64,000 nt of DNA from Amycolatopsis vastitatis (GCF_002234595.1 NZ_NMUL01000039.1:1-64000); one strand, 5' to 3'; shown: positions 43,433-52,468, counted from the first letter of the stretch. Notes: generated by a model not told the origin, from the sequence alone. Translations and numbers: made by a program.

Positions 43433-44143
43433 ATGCCGAACCTGCTGGTGGTGGAAGACGACGCGGCTATCGGCAGCGTGCTCGAATCGACCCTGCGACT
43501 GCACGGTTACCAGGTGTGCTGGCGACGCGACGGGCGGACCGCCCTGCAGGCTGCCGAAGCGGGCGAGTTCGACCTCATCCTGCTCGATCTCGGCCTGCCC
43601 GACTTGGACGGCGTCGAGGTCTGCCGCCGCCTGCGGGCCGCGTCGCCCTCCGCGGTGCTGGTCATCCTCACCGCGCGGCAGGAGGAGATGGACGTCGTCG
43701 TCGGCCTCGACGCCGGGGCCGACGACTACCTCACCAAGCCGATCCGGCTGGGCGAGCTGCTGGCGCGGGTGCGGGCGCACCTGCGCCGCGGCGCACCGGC
43801 CGGGGCCCGGCCGCCGGTGACCGTCGGGGGGCTGATCGTCGACATCGCCGGCCGGCGCGCCACCTTGCACGGGCGCGAGGTGGTGCTGCGCGCCAAGGAG
43901 TTCGACCTGCTGGCCCGGCTCGCCGAACAGCCCGGGGTCGCCGTCAGCCGCGAGACGCTGATGTCCGAGGTCTGGGACGCGCACTGGTACGGCTCGACGA
44001 AGACGCTGGACGTGCACATCGCGGCGGTGCGCCGCAAGCTCGCGTCGGCGGCCGGGCCCGACGCCGAGGTGCCGCGGATCGCCACCCTGCGCGGGCACGG
44101 CTACCGGCTGGAGGACCCGGCCCGGTCCGTGGCCGAAGGGTAG
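43433..44143 (+). CDS. OmpR-family response regulator
   Basis: A 236-residue regulator with an acidic pocket Glu8-Asp9-Asp10, phospho-acceptor Asp52 (LLDLGLPD) and YLTKPIR for the conserved Lys. The winged helix ends IATLRGHGYRLE. It is followed after 2 bp by its kinase gene. Confidence 0.93.
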   Translation: MPNLLVVEDDAAIGSVLESTLRLHGYQVCWRRDGRTALQAAEAGEFDLILLDLGLPDLDGVEVCRRLRAASPSAVLVILTARQEEMDVVVGLDAGADDYLTKPIRLGELLARVRAHLRRGAPAGARPPVTVGGLIVDIAGRRATLHGREVVLRAKEFDLLARLAEQPGVAVSRETLMSEVWDAHWYGSTKTLDVHIAAVRRKLASAAGPDAEVPRIATLRGHGYRLEDPARSVAEG

Positions 44144-44145
44144 CC

Positions 44146-45435
44146 GTGCGCCGCCGGATCACGTCGCTGACGGTGCTGGCCGCACTCGTCGCCACCGTAC
44201 TGTTCGCGCTGCCGCTGGGCATCGCGGTGTGGCAGTACTACCACGACGACGCGAAAGGCGACCTGGAGCGAGCCGCGGACGCCGCCGCCCTCGCCGTGTC
44301 GGAAGACCTGACTGCCGGGCGGCGGCCGACCGTGCCCGCGCTCGACGAGGACGACGACGAAGCCGAGGGCGAGGTCGGGATCTACGCCCCGGACGGGCGC
44401 CTGCTCGCCGGGCGCGGGCCCGCCGTCGGCGGCGCGGTCGAGCGGCAGGCGGCAAAGGCCACGGTGGACGTCGTCATCGGCCGCGAAGGCGACGAAATAG
44501 CGCTGGCGGTGCCGGTGGTCAACGGCCCTCGGGTGACTGGCGTAGTCCGCGCCGCGCTGCCGCTGTCTCAGCTGCGGCAGCGGATCATACTGACCTGGCT
44601 CGGCATGGCCGGGCTCGCGATCGTGACGACCGGGGCGAGCTGGCTGCTGGCCCGCCGGTTCACCACCCGGCTCGTCCGGCCATTGGAGGAGCTCGCCGCC
44701 GCGGCCGAACGGCTCGGCGACGGCGACTTCACCGCCCGGTCGCCGCGTGCGGGCATTCCCGAGATCGACCAGGTCGGCGAGACACTGGACGCCACCGCCG
44801 CCCGGATCGGCGAGACGCTGGAGCGGGAGCGCGCGTTTTCGGCGGAGGCGTCGCACCAGCTGCGCACGCCGCTGACCGGGCTGCGCCTGCAGCTCGAAGC
44901 CGCTCTGGAGACACCGGCGGCGGACCCGTACGCGGCGATCCGCGCCGGCATCGCGTCCGCCGACCGGCTGGAACGCACCATCGAGGACCTCCTGACGCTC
45001 GGACGGGAACGCCGGGCACCGCGCGCCGCACTCGACCTCGAAGCCCTGCTCGACGAGGTACGGCAGGCCGGCAATGCCCTGCTCGAACCGCGTGGGCGGG
45101 CGATCCGGATCATCCGGCAGGACCCGCCGCCGGCGCATGCGGCGGCCGCGGCGGTCCGGCAGGTGCTCGGAGTGCTGCTGGACAACGCGGCGACGCACGG
45201 GCAGGGCACCGTCACGGTGGTGGCCCGGGACGCCGGCGACGCGCTCGCCATCGACGTCGCCGACGAGGGCCCCGACCTCGGCGAGACCGACCCGTTCGCG
45301 ACCGCGCCCACCGGCCACGGGATCGGCCTGCCGCTGGCCCGCAGCCTCGCCGAAGCCGAAGGCGGGCGGCTGCGGCTGAGCCGGCCGGACCCGCCGACGT
45401 TCACGCTGCTGCTGCCCGCCGACAGTCCGGTGTGA
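44146..45435 (+). CDS. Sensor histidine kinase
   Basis: A 429-residue kinase starting at GTG 44146. TM1 is at about 9-30, with an extracytoplasmic loop of about 115 residues that includes an acidic run DEDDDEAE. TM2 is at about 147-169, followed by HAMP, then His237 in SAEASHQLRTPL. The ATPase domain has LLDNAATHG and HGIGLPLARSLAE. It is partner of the preceding regulator. The acidic loop may bind a cation or cationic peptide, but this is speculative. Confidence 0.92.
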   Translation: MRRRITSLTVLAALVATVLFALPLGIAVWQYYHDDAKGDLERAADAAALAVSEDLTAGRRPTVPALDEDDDEAEGEVGIYAPDGRLLAGRGPAVGGAVERQAAKATVDVVIGREGDEIALAVPVVNGPRVTGVVRAALPLSQLRQRIILTWLGMAGLAIVTTGASWLLARRFTTRLVRPLEELAAAAERLGDGDFTARSPRAGIPEIDQVGETLDATAARIGETLERERAFSAEASHQLRTPLTGLRLQLEAALETPAADPYAAIRAGIASADRLERTIEDLLTLGRERRAPRAALDLEALLDEVRQAGNALLEPRGRAIRIIRQDPPPAHAAAAAVRQVLGVLLDNAATHGQGTVTVVARDAGDALAIDVADEGPDLGETDPFATAPTGHGIGLPLARSLAEAEGGRLRLSRPDPPTFTLLLPADSPV

Positions 45436-45467
45436 CGAACCGGGCATCAACGGTGATCGAGGAGGCC

Positions 45468-45498
45468 TCACCCGTGATTGGAGGGGCATCACGGGTGA
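45468..45498. repeat. Intergenic inverted repeat with a further half copy
   Basis: TCACCCGTGAT (45468-45478) and ATCACGGGTGA (45488-45498) are perfect 11-bp arms around a 9-nt loop. A third, related copy with GGTGAT lies just upstream at about 45445-45458. It could end the kinase transcript, or be a regulator site or a dispersed palindrome. Confidence 0.5.
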
Positions 45499-45604
45499 TA
45501 CGAGTGGAACGATTCGCCACGATTCGATCCCCTTGTGCAATGAACCACCTGTGATTCATCTGTGCGCGCAACGTTCTCCTGTTTTGCGCGCCCAGGACGG
45601 CCGA

Positions 45605-45610
45605 TACCGT
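45605..45610 (+). promoter_or_regulatory. -10 element of the lysine operon, leaderless spacing
   Basis: TACCGT ends 7 nt before the ATG at 45618, with no Shine-Dalgarno. A TTGCGC 15 bp upstream is a weak -35 candidate. Confidence 0.4.
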
Positions 45611-45617
45611 CGTCGGC

Positions 45618-47009
45618 ATGAATCTGCGAGCCGCGACGGTGCGGCGGAAACCGGTCGCCGATCTGGTCGCCGAAGGTGATCATGGCACGTTGAGGCGGTC
45701 GCTCGGTCTCGGGCAGCTCACCATGCTGAGCATCGGCGCGACGCTGGGCAGCGGGATCTTCGTCGTGCTCGGCGAAGCCGTCCCGGTGGCCGGCCCGGCG
45801 GTCGTGCTCTCGTTCGTGCTCGCCGGGATCACCGCGTTGTTCTCGGCACTGTCCTACGCCGAGCTCGCCGGCATGATCCCGTTGTCCGGCTCCTCGTACT
45901 CCTACGCCTACGCCACGCTCGGTGAGCTGGTCGCCTGGGTGTGTGGCTGGTGCCTGGTCCTCGAATACGGCGTCTCGGTGGCGTCGGTGGCCGTCGGCTG
46001 GGGCCAGTACCTCAACGAGCTGCTGCGGCTGGCCTTCGGGTTCGCGATCCCGGACGCGCTGAGCCAGCCGCCGGGCTCGGGCGGTGTCGTCAACGTGCCC
46101 GCCATCCTCGTCGTCGTTCTCGCGATGCTCCTGCTGCTCTCCGGCGCGAAGGAGAGCGCGCGGGCCAACGCGGTCATGGTCGTGGTCAAGATCGGCACGC
46201 TGGTGTTGTTCTGCGCGATCGCGTTCAGCGCGGTCAAGGCCCGCAACTTCACGCCGTTCCTGCCGCTCGGGCTGGCCGGGATGAGCGCGGGCGGGGCCAA
46301 GCTGTTCTTCTCCTACATCGGGTTCGACGCGGCGTCGACCGCCGGCGAGGAGGCGAAGAACCCGCAGCGCGACCTGCCACGCGCGATCCTGCTCTCCCTC
46401 GGCATCGTCACCGTGCTGTACTGCCTGGTCGCCGTGGCCGCCGTCGGCGCGCTGCCGTGGCAGGAGTTCGACGGCCAGGAGGCGGCGTTGTCGCACGTGC
46501 TGGCCGTCGTGTCGGACAACCCGTTTTGGGCCGGGCTGCTCGCCGTCGGCGCGATCGTCGCGATCTCCAGCGTCGTGCTGACCGTTTTGTACGGACAGAC
46601 CCGCATCCTGTTCGCGATGTCCCGCGACGGCCTGGTGCCGGCGTCTCTGTCCAAAGTGGATGCCAAGTCGGGCTCGCCGCGGATCAACACCCTCGTGGTC
46701 TCGGGCTTCGTCGCCATTCTGGCCGCGTTCATCTCCCTGGGGAAGCTCGCGGACGCCACCAGCATCGGGACGCTGTTCGCGTTCGGGCTGGTCAACGTCG
46801 CCGTCCTGCTGCTGCGGCGGCGCCAGCCCGACCGGCCGCGCTCGTTCCGCGTGCCGCTCTCGCCGGTCACGCCGATCCTGGGCGTGCTGTGCTGCGCGTA
46901 CATGATGCTCAGCCTCGACGGCGCCACCTGGGTGGTCTTCGGCGCCTGGATGACGGTGGGCCTGCTGATCTACTTCGGCTACGGCGTCCGGAAGTCGAGG
47001 CTGGCATGA
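45618..47009 (+). CDS. APC-superfamily amino acid permease, probably for lysine
   Basis: A 463-residue permease with about 12 transmembrane helices. The first helix carries the APC motif IGATLGSGIFVVLG (substrate backbone binding). The FSYIGFDAASTAGEEAKNPQRDLP block near residue 230 is typical of the cationic amino-acid transporter branch. It overlaps the davA start by 4 bp. With lysine-degrading enzymes next in the operon, lysine uptake is the likely role. Confidence 0.88.
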   Translation: MNLRAATVRRKPVADLVAEGDHGTLRRSLGLGQLTMLSIGATLGSGIFVVLGEAVPVAGPAVVLSFVLAGITALFSALSYAELAGMIPLSGSSYSYAYATLGELVAWVCGWCLVLEYGVSVASVAVGWGQYLNELLRLAFGFAIPDALSQPPGSGGVVNVPAILVVVLAMLLLLSGAKESARANAVMVVVKIGTLVLFCAIAFSAVKARNFTPFLPLGLAGMSAGGAKLFFSYIGFDAASTAGEEAKNPQRDLPRAILLSLGIVTVLYCLVAVAAVGALPWQEFDGQEAALSHVLAVVSDNPFWAGLLAVGAIVAISSVVLTVLYGQTRILFAMSRDGLVPASLSKVDAKSGSPRINTLVVSGFVAILAAFISLGKLADATSIGTLFAFGLVNVAVLLLRRRQPDRPRSFRVPLSPVTPILGVLCCAYMMLSLDGATWVVFGAWMTVGLLIYFGYGVRKSRLA

Positions 47010-47761
47010 GGGTCGCAGTCCACCAGGGGCCGTTCGCGGACCTCCCGGACGTGGTCCGGGAGTCCGGCGCCGACCTGGTCGTCACCGCCGAGATGATCAC
47101 CACCGGCTACCACATCGGGGAACGCACGCACGAACTCGCCGAACCGGCCGGCGGCGCCGCCGCCGCCCGGCTGTCCGCGCTGGCGAAGGAAACCGGCGTC
47201 GCGCTGGCGTACGGCTACCCGGAGAGCGACGGCGGGCACGTCTACAACAGCGTCCAGCTCGTCGACGCGGCCGGGCGGCGGCAGGCGAACTACCGCAAGA
47301 CGCACCTGTTCGGCGACCTCGACAAAGCCTGGTTCACCCCTGGCGACGAGGCGGTGGTGCAGGCCGACGTCGGCGGCGTCCGGATCGGCCTGCTGATCTG
47401 CTACGACGTCGAATTCCCGGAGCTGGTCCGCGCGCACGCGCTCGCCGGCACTGAGCTGCTGGTCGTGCCGACCGCGCTGATGAGCCCGTACGAGCTGGTC
47501 GCCGACACGCTCGTGCCCGCGCGGGCCTACGAAAGCCAGCTGTTCGTCGCCTACGCCAACCGCTGCGACACCGAGCGGGAACTCACCTACTGCGGGCGGT
47601 CCTGCGTCGTGGCGCCCACCGGCGAGGTGCTCGCCCGCGCCGGGGCCGGCCCCGGGGTGATCGCCGCCGACGTCACCCGTGACGCGCTCGTCGCGTCGCG
47701 GGCGGAAAACACCCACCTGGCCGATCGACGGCCCAACCTGTACCGAGGAATCACCGCATGA
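47006..47761 (+). CDS. davA: 5-aminovaleramide amidohydrolase (nitrilase superfamily)
   Basis: A 251-residue carbon-nitrogen hydrolase with the full Glu-Lys-Cys triad: Glu29 (TAEMITTGY), Lys98 (NYRKTHLFG) and Cys132 (LLICYDVEFPE). The flanking sequence resembles Pseudomonas DavA, which hydrolyses 5-aminopentanamide to 5-aminopentanoate and ammonia. The neighbouring davB produces exactly that amide. ATGA overlaps join it to the permease upstream and davB downstream. It is cytosolic. Confidence 0.88.
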   Translation: MRVAVHQGPFADLPDVVRESGADLVVTAEMITTGYHIGERTHELAEPAGGAAAARLSALAKETGVALAYGYPESDGGHVYNSVQLVDAAGRRQANYRKTHLFGDLDKAWFTPGDEAVVQADVGGVRIGLLICYDVEFPELVRAHALAGTELLVVPTALMSPYELVADTLVPARAYESQLFVAYANRCDTERELTYCGRSCVVAPTGEVLARAGAGPGVIAADVTRDALVASRAENTHLADRRPNLYRGITA

Positions 47762-49449
47762 CCGCCGCCGTCCCGACCGCGATCCACCACGACGAACCGG
47801 CGGGCCGCCCGATCACGATGTTCGGCCCCGACTTCCCGTTCGCCTACGACGACTACCTCGCCCACCCCGCCGGGCTGGGCTCGGTGCCCGCCGGCCGGCA
47901 CGGCACCGAGGTCGCCGTGATCGGCGGCGGCCTCTCCGGCATCGTCGCCGCGTACGAGCTGATGAAGCTGGGCCTGCGGCCGGTGGTGTACGAGATCGCC
48001 GAGATCGGCGGCAGGCTGCGCACGGTGCGGTTCCCCGGCTGCCCGGACGACGTCGTCGCCGAAATGGGCGCCATGCGCTTCCCGCCCGCGTCGACCGCGC
48101 TGTACCACTACATCGACAAGGCCGGGCTCGAGACCACGCCGTTTCCGAACCCGTTGGCGCCCGGGACGCCGAGCACCGTCGTGGACCTGAAGGGGCAAAG
48201 CCACTACGCGCGGACGCCGGAAGAGCTGCCCGCTGTCTTCGGCGAGGTGGCCGCGGCCTGGGACCGGACGCTCGCCGAGCAGGCCTGTTTCGCCGAGATG
48301 CAGACGGCGATCCGCGACCGTGACGCGAAGACGATCAAGCGGCTGTGGAACGAGCTCGTCCCGCGGCTGGACAACCAGACGTTCTACGGCTTCCTCTGCG
48401 GCTCCCCCGCGTTCGCCTCCTTCCGCCACCGCGAGATCTTCGGCCAGGTCGGCTTCGGCACGGGCGGCTGGGACACCGACTTCCCGAACTCCATCCTCGA
48501 GATCCTGCGCGTGGTCTACACGGGCGCCGACGACGAGCACCGCAGCATCGTCGGCGGCAGCGGGCAGCTGCCACGGCGGCTGTGGGAACACGCTCCGGAC
48601 GAAATCGCTTTTTGGCCGGCGGGGACGAGCCTGAGCACGCTGCACGGCGGCCGGCCGCACCCCGGCGTCGCGCGACTGCACCGGACCGCGCCCGGCAACA
48701 TCACCGTGACCGACGTCGACGGCCACATCAAGACGTTCCCCGCCGCCGTGTTCACCGCGCAGAGCTGGATGCTGCTCTCGCAGATCGAATGCGACGAAGC
48801 GCTGTTCCCGATCGACCACTGGACGGCGATCGAGCGCACGCACTACATGGCGTCGTCGAAGGTGTTCGTGCCGGTCGACCGGCCGTTCTGGCTGGACCGC
48901 GACCCGGCGACCGGCCGCGACACGATGAGCATGACGCTCACCGACCGGATGCCGCGCGGCACCTACCTGCTCGGCGACGACCCCGCGAAGCCCGCGGTGA
49001 TCTGCCTGTCCTACACGTGGGCCGACGACTCGCTGAAGTGGCTGCCGCTGCCGGTGAGCGAGCGCGTCGAGGTGATGCTGCAGTCGCTGCGGGAGATCTA
49101 CCCCGGCGTCGACGTCCGGCGGCACATCATCGGCGACCCGGTGACCGTGTCGTGGGAGGCGGAACCGCACTTCATGGGCGCGTTCAAGGCCAACCTGCCG
49201 GGACACTACCGCTACCAGCACCGGCTGTTCACGCACTTCGTCCAGGACGAGCTCCCGGCGCGCTACCGCGGTCTCTTCCTGGCGGGTGACGACATCTCGT
49301 GGACGGCGGGCTGGGCCGAGGGCGCGGTCCAGACCGCGCTCAACGCCGTTTGGGGCGTGCTGCGCCATTTCGGCGGTGAGACCGATCCGGCGAATCCGGG
49401 GCCCGGTGACGGCTTCGCGGACATCGCGCCGATCACTCTCCCGGACTGA
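47758..49449 (+). CDS. davB: L-lysine 2-monooxygenase (FAD)
   Basis: A 563-residue flavoprotein of the amine-oxidase fold. It oxidatively decarboxylates L-lysine to 5-aminopentanamide, CO2 and water. The N-terminal PITMFGPDFPFAYDD and the later FGTGGWDTDFPNS and GTSLSTLHGG resemble Pseudomonas DavB closely. The FAD Rossmann motif is VIGGGLSGIVAAYELMK (about residues 43-59), and the C-terminal LFLAGDDISWT-GWAEGAVQT block closes the FAD site. The related tryptophan and phenylalanine 2-monooxygenases are less similar, and the DavA-like partner argues for lysine. Further breakdown of 5-aminovalerate (davT/davD) is not encoded in this window. Confidence 0.9.
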   Translation: MTAAVPTAIHHDEPAGRPITMFGPDFPFAYDDYLAHPAGLGSVPAGRHGTEVAVIGGGLSGIVAAYELMKLGLRPVVYEIAEIGGRLRTVRFPGCPDDVVAEMGAMRFPPASTALYHYIDKAGLETTPFPNPLAPGTPSTVVDLKGQSHYARTPEELPAVFGEVAAAWDRTLAEQACFAEMQTAIRDRDAKTIKRLWNELVPRLDNQTFYGFLCGSPAFASFRHREIFGQVGFGTGGWDTDFPNSILEILRVVYTGADDEHRSIVGGSGQLPRRLWEHAPDEIAFWPAGTSLSTLHGGRPHPGVARLHRTAPGNITVTDVDGHIKTFPAAVFTAQSWMLLSQIECDEALFPIDHWTAIERTHYMASSKVFVPVDRPFWLDRDPATGRDTMSMTLTDRMPRGTYLLGDDPAKPAVICLSYTWADDSLKWLPLPVSERVEVMLQSLREIYPGVDVRRHIIGDPVTVSWEAEPHFMGAFKANLPGHYRYQHRLFTHFVQDELPARYRGLFLAGDDISWTAGWAEGAVQTALNAVWGVLRHFGGETDPANPGPGDGFADIAPITLPD

Positions 49450-49529
49450 CCGTGCCCCGATCGTGGTACCGCTTCCGACATCGTGCTGATTGAGCTGCCC
49501 GGGCCAACCGGCCATGCGACGATGGGGCG

Positions 49530-50195
49530 ATGAACACCGAGCCGGCGCCGAGATGGCGAAGACTGGAACCGGACGAGCGAAAGGAACAGATCTACGCTTG
49601 TGCGGCGCGGCTGTTCGGTGAACGTCCCTACTCCGAAGTGTCCACTTCGGACATCGCCGCGGCGGCGGGCGTCGCGCGCGGGCTGATCAACCACTACTTC
49701 GGCACGAAACGCGAGCTGTACCTCGAAATCATCCGCCGGGCGCTGACCGTGCCGCGGCTGGCCGTCGAAATCCTCCCGGACGGGCCGCTGGACCTGCGGG
49801 CCGACGTCGCCATCGAGTGGTTCCTGGACATGGTCACCAGCCAGGAGCGGATGTGGCTGGCCGCGATCGCGCCCGAGGGGATCGGCCGGGACCTCGAGGT
49901 GGAGCGCATCCTCGAAGAAGCCGACCGCGAATCCGCCGACCGCGTGCTGGAAGCCGTCGGGCTGTCCCGGGAGAGCGACCACGGGCCCGAGCTCAACGCG
50001 CTCGTGCGCGCGTTCGGCGGAATGGTGAAGTCGGCGGGCCGGGAATGGCTCGTGCGCCGGTCACTGACGCGCGCCCAGGTGCACCTGCTGCTGTCGAAGT
50101 CGCTGGTGACACTGGTCGGCGAAATCTTCCCGGCCATCCAGGCGCAGCCGCCGCGGACCGCACCGCCGGCGCCGCGGCACGGCGGCCTCGAATAG
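49530..50195 (+). CDS. TetR/AcrR-family regulator
   Basis: A 221-residue regulator. The helix-turn-helix is DIAAAAGVARGLINHYFGTKREL (in part residues 45-64) and a divergent helical effector domain follows. It lies 80 bp downstream of davB in the same direction and is a candidate regulator of the lysine operon, but no matching operator was recognised. Confidence 0.88.
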   Translation: MNTEPAPRWRRLEPDERKEQIYACAARLFGERPYSEVSTSDIAAAAGVARGLINHYFGTKRELYLEIIRRALTVPRLAVEILPDGPLDLRADVAIEWFLDMVTSQERMWLAAIAPEGIGRDLEVERILEEADRESADRVLEAVGLSRESDHGPELNALVRAFGGMVKSAGREWLVRRSLTRAQVHLLLSKSLVTLVGEIFPAIQAQPPRTAPPAPRHGGLE

Positions 50196-50210
50196 CCCCA
50201 GAAAGACCGA

Positions 50211-50250
50211 AGCCCCCGGCGCCACGAGGGGGAGGAGGGCGCCGGGAGCT
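50211..50250. terminator. Hairpin terminator between convergent TetR genes
   Basis: Arms 50211-50223 and 50238-50250 (13 bp, one mismatch) with a purine-rich 14-nt loop lie 15 bp after the first TetR stop and before the end of the convergent TetR gene. Confidence 0.6.
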
Positions 50251-50313
50251 CCGGGTCGATGGACGAACCACCGACCTACCCCCACCGTACGCGGTAGCAC
50301 TGTCAAGTCACTG

Positions 50314-51045
50314 TCAGCTCGCCTCGTCCGATTCGCGAAGTTCGTCCAGCCGGTGCGCGAGGCCGTCGAGACACCGCCGGACAGCGTAGTCGTAGAGCTG
50401 CGCGTAATAGCCCGACGCGAGTTCGGGGTCACCCATCAGGTCGTGCATCGCCTCACCCAGCTCCGCCATTCCCGGCAGGTCGTCGCGCTCCCGGTAGGTC
50501 GCGTACGCCTCGGTGTTGTCGATGCGCAGGGCGAGCGCGCCGTCGCGGTCGTCCTCCATCGCCACGAACTGGCAAGCGGTCATCAGCAGCAGGTTGTACG
50601 CCAGCACGCTTTCGCGGCCGAACCCCGCCTTCAGCAGGACGCCGATGCCCGCGTCGATGCTGCGGGTGGCTGCTTGGACGGACGGGCCGAACAGCGCGAG
50701 CCGGCGCGCACAGCCCGGGTAGGCGCGCAGCAGCGCCCGCAGCCCGGCCAGCAGCTCGGTGAACCACTCCTGCCACGGCAGCCGTTCGTCGGGCAGCTCC
50801 AGGAGGCCGACCACCCGGTCGACGACGGCGTTCACCACCGCGTCCCGGTCGCCGACGTGGTGGTAGATCACCGCCGGGTACGCCTCGACCGCGCGGGCGA
50901 GCTCCCGCAGCGTCCAGTTGTCGAGGCCGCGCTGGCCGGTCAGCTCCGTGGCCGCGCCGATGATGCAGTCGGCCGTGAGGGCAGGCAGTCCCGCCGCGGC
51001 GCGCGACCGGGGGCGCTGTCCCGTGCCCGAGGATGAGGTCGGCAT
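50314..51045 (-). CDS. TetR-family regulator
   Basis: A 243-residue regulator. Its helix-turn-helix is LRELARAVEAYPAVIYHHVG (near residue 45), which is a TetR variant resembling those with a C-terminal TetR_C-type domain. The start at ATG 51045 is chosen because upstream residues lie in the shared promoter. It is divergent from an alpha/beta hydrolase gene with a perfect inverted repeat in between, the classic self- and neighbour-repressing layout. Confidence 0.88.
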   Translation of the reverse strand: MPTSSSGTGQRPRSRAAAGLPALTADCIIGAATELTGQRGLDNWTLRELARAVEAYPAVIYHHVGDRDAVVNAVVDRVVGLLELPDERLPWQEWFTELLAGLRALLRAYPGCARRLALFGPSVQAATRSIDAGIGVLLKAGFGRESVLAYNLLLMTACQFVAMEDDRDGALALRIDNTEAYATYRERDDLPGMAELGEAMHDLMGDPELASGYYAQLYDYAVRRCLDGLAHRLDELRESDEAS

Positions 51046-51062
51046 GGGGCGTAACGGTAACC

Positions 51063-51081
51063 GCACCGGCCGTACCGGTGC
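51063..51081. promoter_or_regulatory. Putative TetR operator
   Basis: GCACCGG (51063-51069), 5 bp, and CCGGTGC (51075-51081) form a perfect inverted repeat midway between the divergent TetR and hydrolase starts. Confidence 0.6.
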
Positions 51082-51112
51082 CAGCACCGCGCGAGTACGG
51101 CAGGATCGGGGT

Positions 51113-51985
51113 ATGGCACGTGCACAGGCCAACGGTCTCGAGTTCGAGTACGACACCTTCGGCGACCCGGCGAACCCGGCGCTGGTCATGGTGATGGGCC
51201 TCGGCGCCCAGATGATCACCTGGGAGGACGGCTTCTGCGAGCTGCTCGCCGGCCGCGGGTTCTTCGTCGTGCGCTACGACAACCGGGACGTCGGGCTCTC
51301 CAGCTGGCTCGACCACCTGCCCGCGCCGGACCTGGCGGCGATCGCCGGCGGCGACCTGACGACCGCGCCGTACCGGCTTTCGGACATGGCCGACGACGCG
51401 GTCGGGCTGTTCGACGCGCTCGGCATCGGGCGCGCGCACGTCGTGGGCGCGTCGATGGGCGGGATGATCGTGCAGCAGCTGGCCATCGACCACCCCGACC
51501 GGCTGCTGAGCCTCACGTCGATCATGTCGACCACCGGCGACCCGGCGGTCGGCCGGGCCGAGCCGTGGGCGCTGGCGCTGCTGTCGCGGCCGCCGGCGAA
51601 CACCCGTGAACAGGCCATCGCCGACAGCGTCGAGGGTTACCGGCGGCTCGGCTCCCCCGGCTACCCCGACGACGAAGCCTTCCTGCTGGCCAAGGCGGCT
51701 CTGCACTACGACCGCGCACGCCACCCGGTGGGCACGCTGCGCCACGCCGCGGCGGTGGTGGCCTCCGGCGACCGCACCGCGGGGCTGCGTTCGGTGCGGC
51801 TGCCGGCGCTGGTCGTGCACGGCGACGCCGATCCGCTGATCGACGTCAGCGGCGGCAAGGCGACGGCGGAGGCGATCCCGGACGCGGAGCTGGTCGTCAT
51901 CCCGGGCATGGGGCACAACCTGCCCCGCGCGGTCTGGCCGGAGCTCGCCGACGCGATCAGCCGCGTGACCGCCCGGAGTAAATAA
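51113..51985 (+). CDS. Alpha/beta hydrolase
   Basis: A 290-residue hydrolase. Its nucleophile elbow is GASMGGM (Ser near residue 123), it has a DNRDVGLSS loop typical of proline-iminopeptidase/esterase-like members, HGDADPLIDV for the acid, and GMGHNLPR for the His. It may hydrolyse esters, lactones or amides related to the signal sensed by the divergent TetR protein. The ATG at 51113 is used because the longer frame covers the operator and the TetR gene. Confidence 0.85.
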   Translation: MARAQANGLEFEYDTFGDPANPALVMVMGLGAQMITWEDGFCELLAGRGFFVVRYDNRDVGLSSWLDHLPAPDLAAIAGGDLTTAPYRLSDMADDAVGLFDALGIGRAHVVGASMGGMIVQQLAIDHPDRLLSLTSIMSTTGDPAVGRAEPWALALLSRPPANTREQAIADSVEGYRRLGSPGYPDDEAFLLAKAALHYDRARHPVGTLRHAAAVVASGDRTAGLRSVRLPALVVHGDADPLIDVSGGKATAEAIPDAELVVIPGMGHNLPRAVWPELADAISRVTARSK

Positions 51986-52066
51986 GACGTAAAGATCCGG
52001 CAGTCCCCGCGTAGGGAAAGTGTCCTGGATCATGGCCTTCGACGCCGTCGAAACTGCACTGAGGAC

Positions 52067-52468
52067 ATGACAGCTGGGTTCGGGTTCCCGTACGGGTGTG
52101 TGGCCGCGATCGCGGCGGTGATCGTGGCGGACCTGGCCGGCGCGACGGGTCATCCGTGGTACGCGCTGGTCACGCTGGGCGCGGTCGTGCTGGCGGCCGC
52201 CTTCGAAACCTCGTTCGCCGCCGCGGCCGGGATCACCGTGGTCGCCTGGGGGCTGCACACCGGGTTCGTGCTCGGCCGCTTCGGCGAGCTGGCATTCGAC
52301 GCGGCTTCGGCGCTCGCTGCGGTGGTCCTGACGGCCGCGCTGGCGGCGGGGACACTCGCCGGGCTGATCGCCCGGACGCCGTGGCCGGTTCGGGTGCCCG
52401 CGCCTCGCCGACCCGCGGAAGTGCGAGCCCGAGACCTCTCGCGGTCCCACCAGTCAAGCCCGGCGTGA
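52067..52468 (+). CDS. Small membrane protein, unknown
   Basis: A 133-residue protein with about four hydrophobic segments between residues 5 and 103 and a basic cytosolic tail (RAPRRPAEVRARDLSRSH-like). GAGGA lies just before the ATG at 52067. I recognise no family. Its last 15 bp overlap the end of the convergent PucR-type gene. Confidence 0.5.
   Translation: MTAGFGFPYGCVAAIAAVIVADLAGATGHPWYALVTLGAVVLAAAFETSFAAAAGITVVAWGLHTGFVLGRFGELAFDAASALAAVVLTAALAAGTLAGLIARTPWPVRVPAPRRPAEVRARDLSRSHQSSPA

Noticed and set aside
47006..49449. Indole-3-acetamide (auxin) pathway, IaaM/IaaH type
   Set aside because: The amidase belongs to the nitrilase superfamily like DavA, not the amidase-signature family of IaaH, and the oxidase resembles DavB most.
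47587..49515. Minus-strand frame of 642 codons opposite davB
   Set aside because: Shadow of davB; the composition is biased and there is no family motif.
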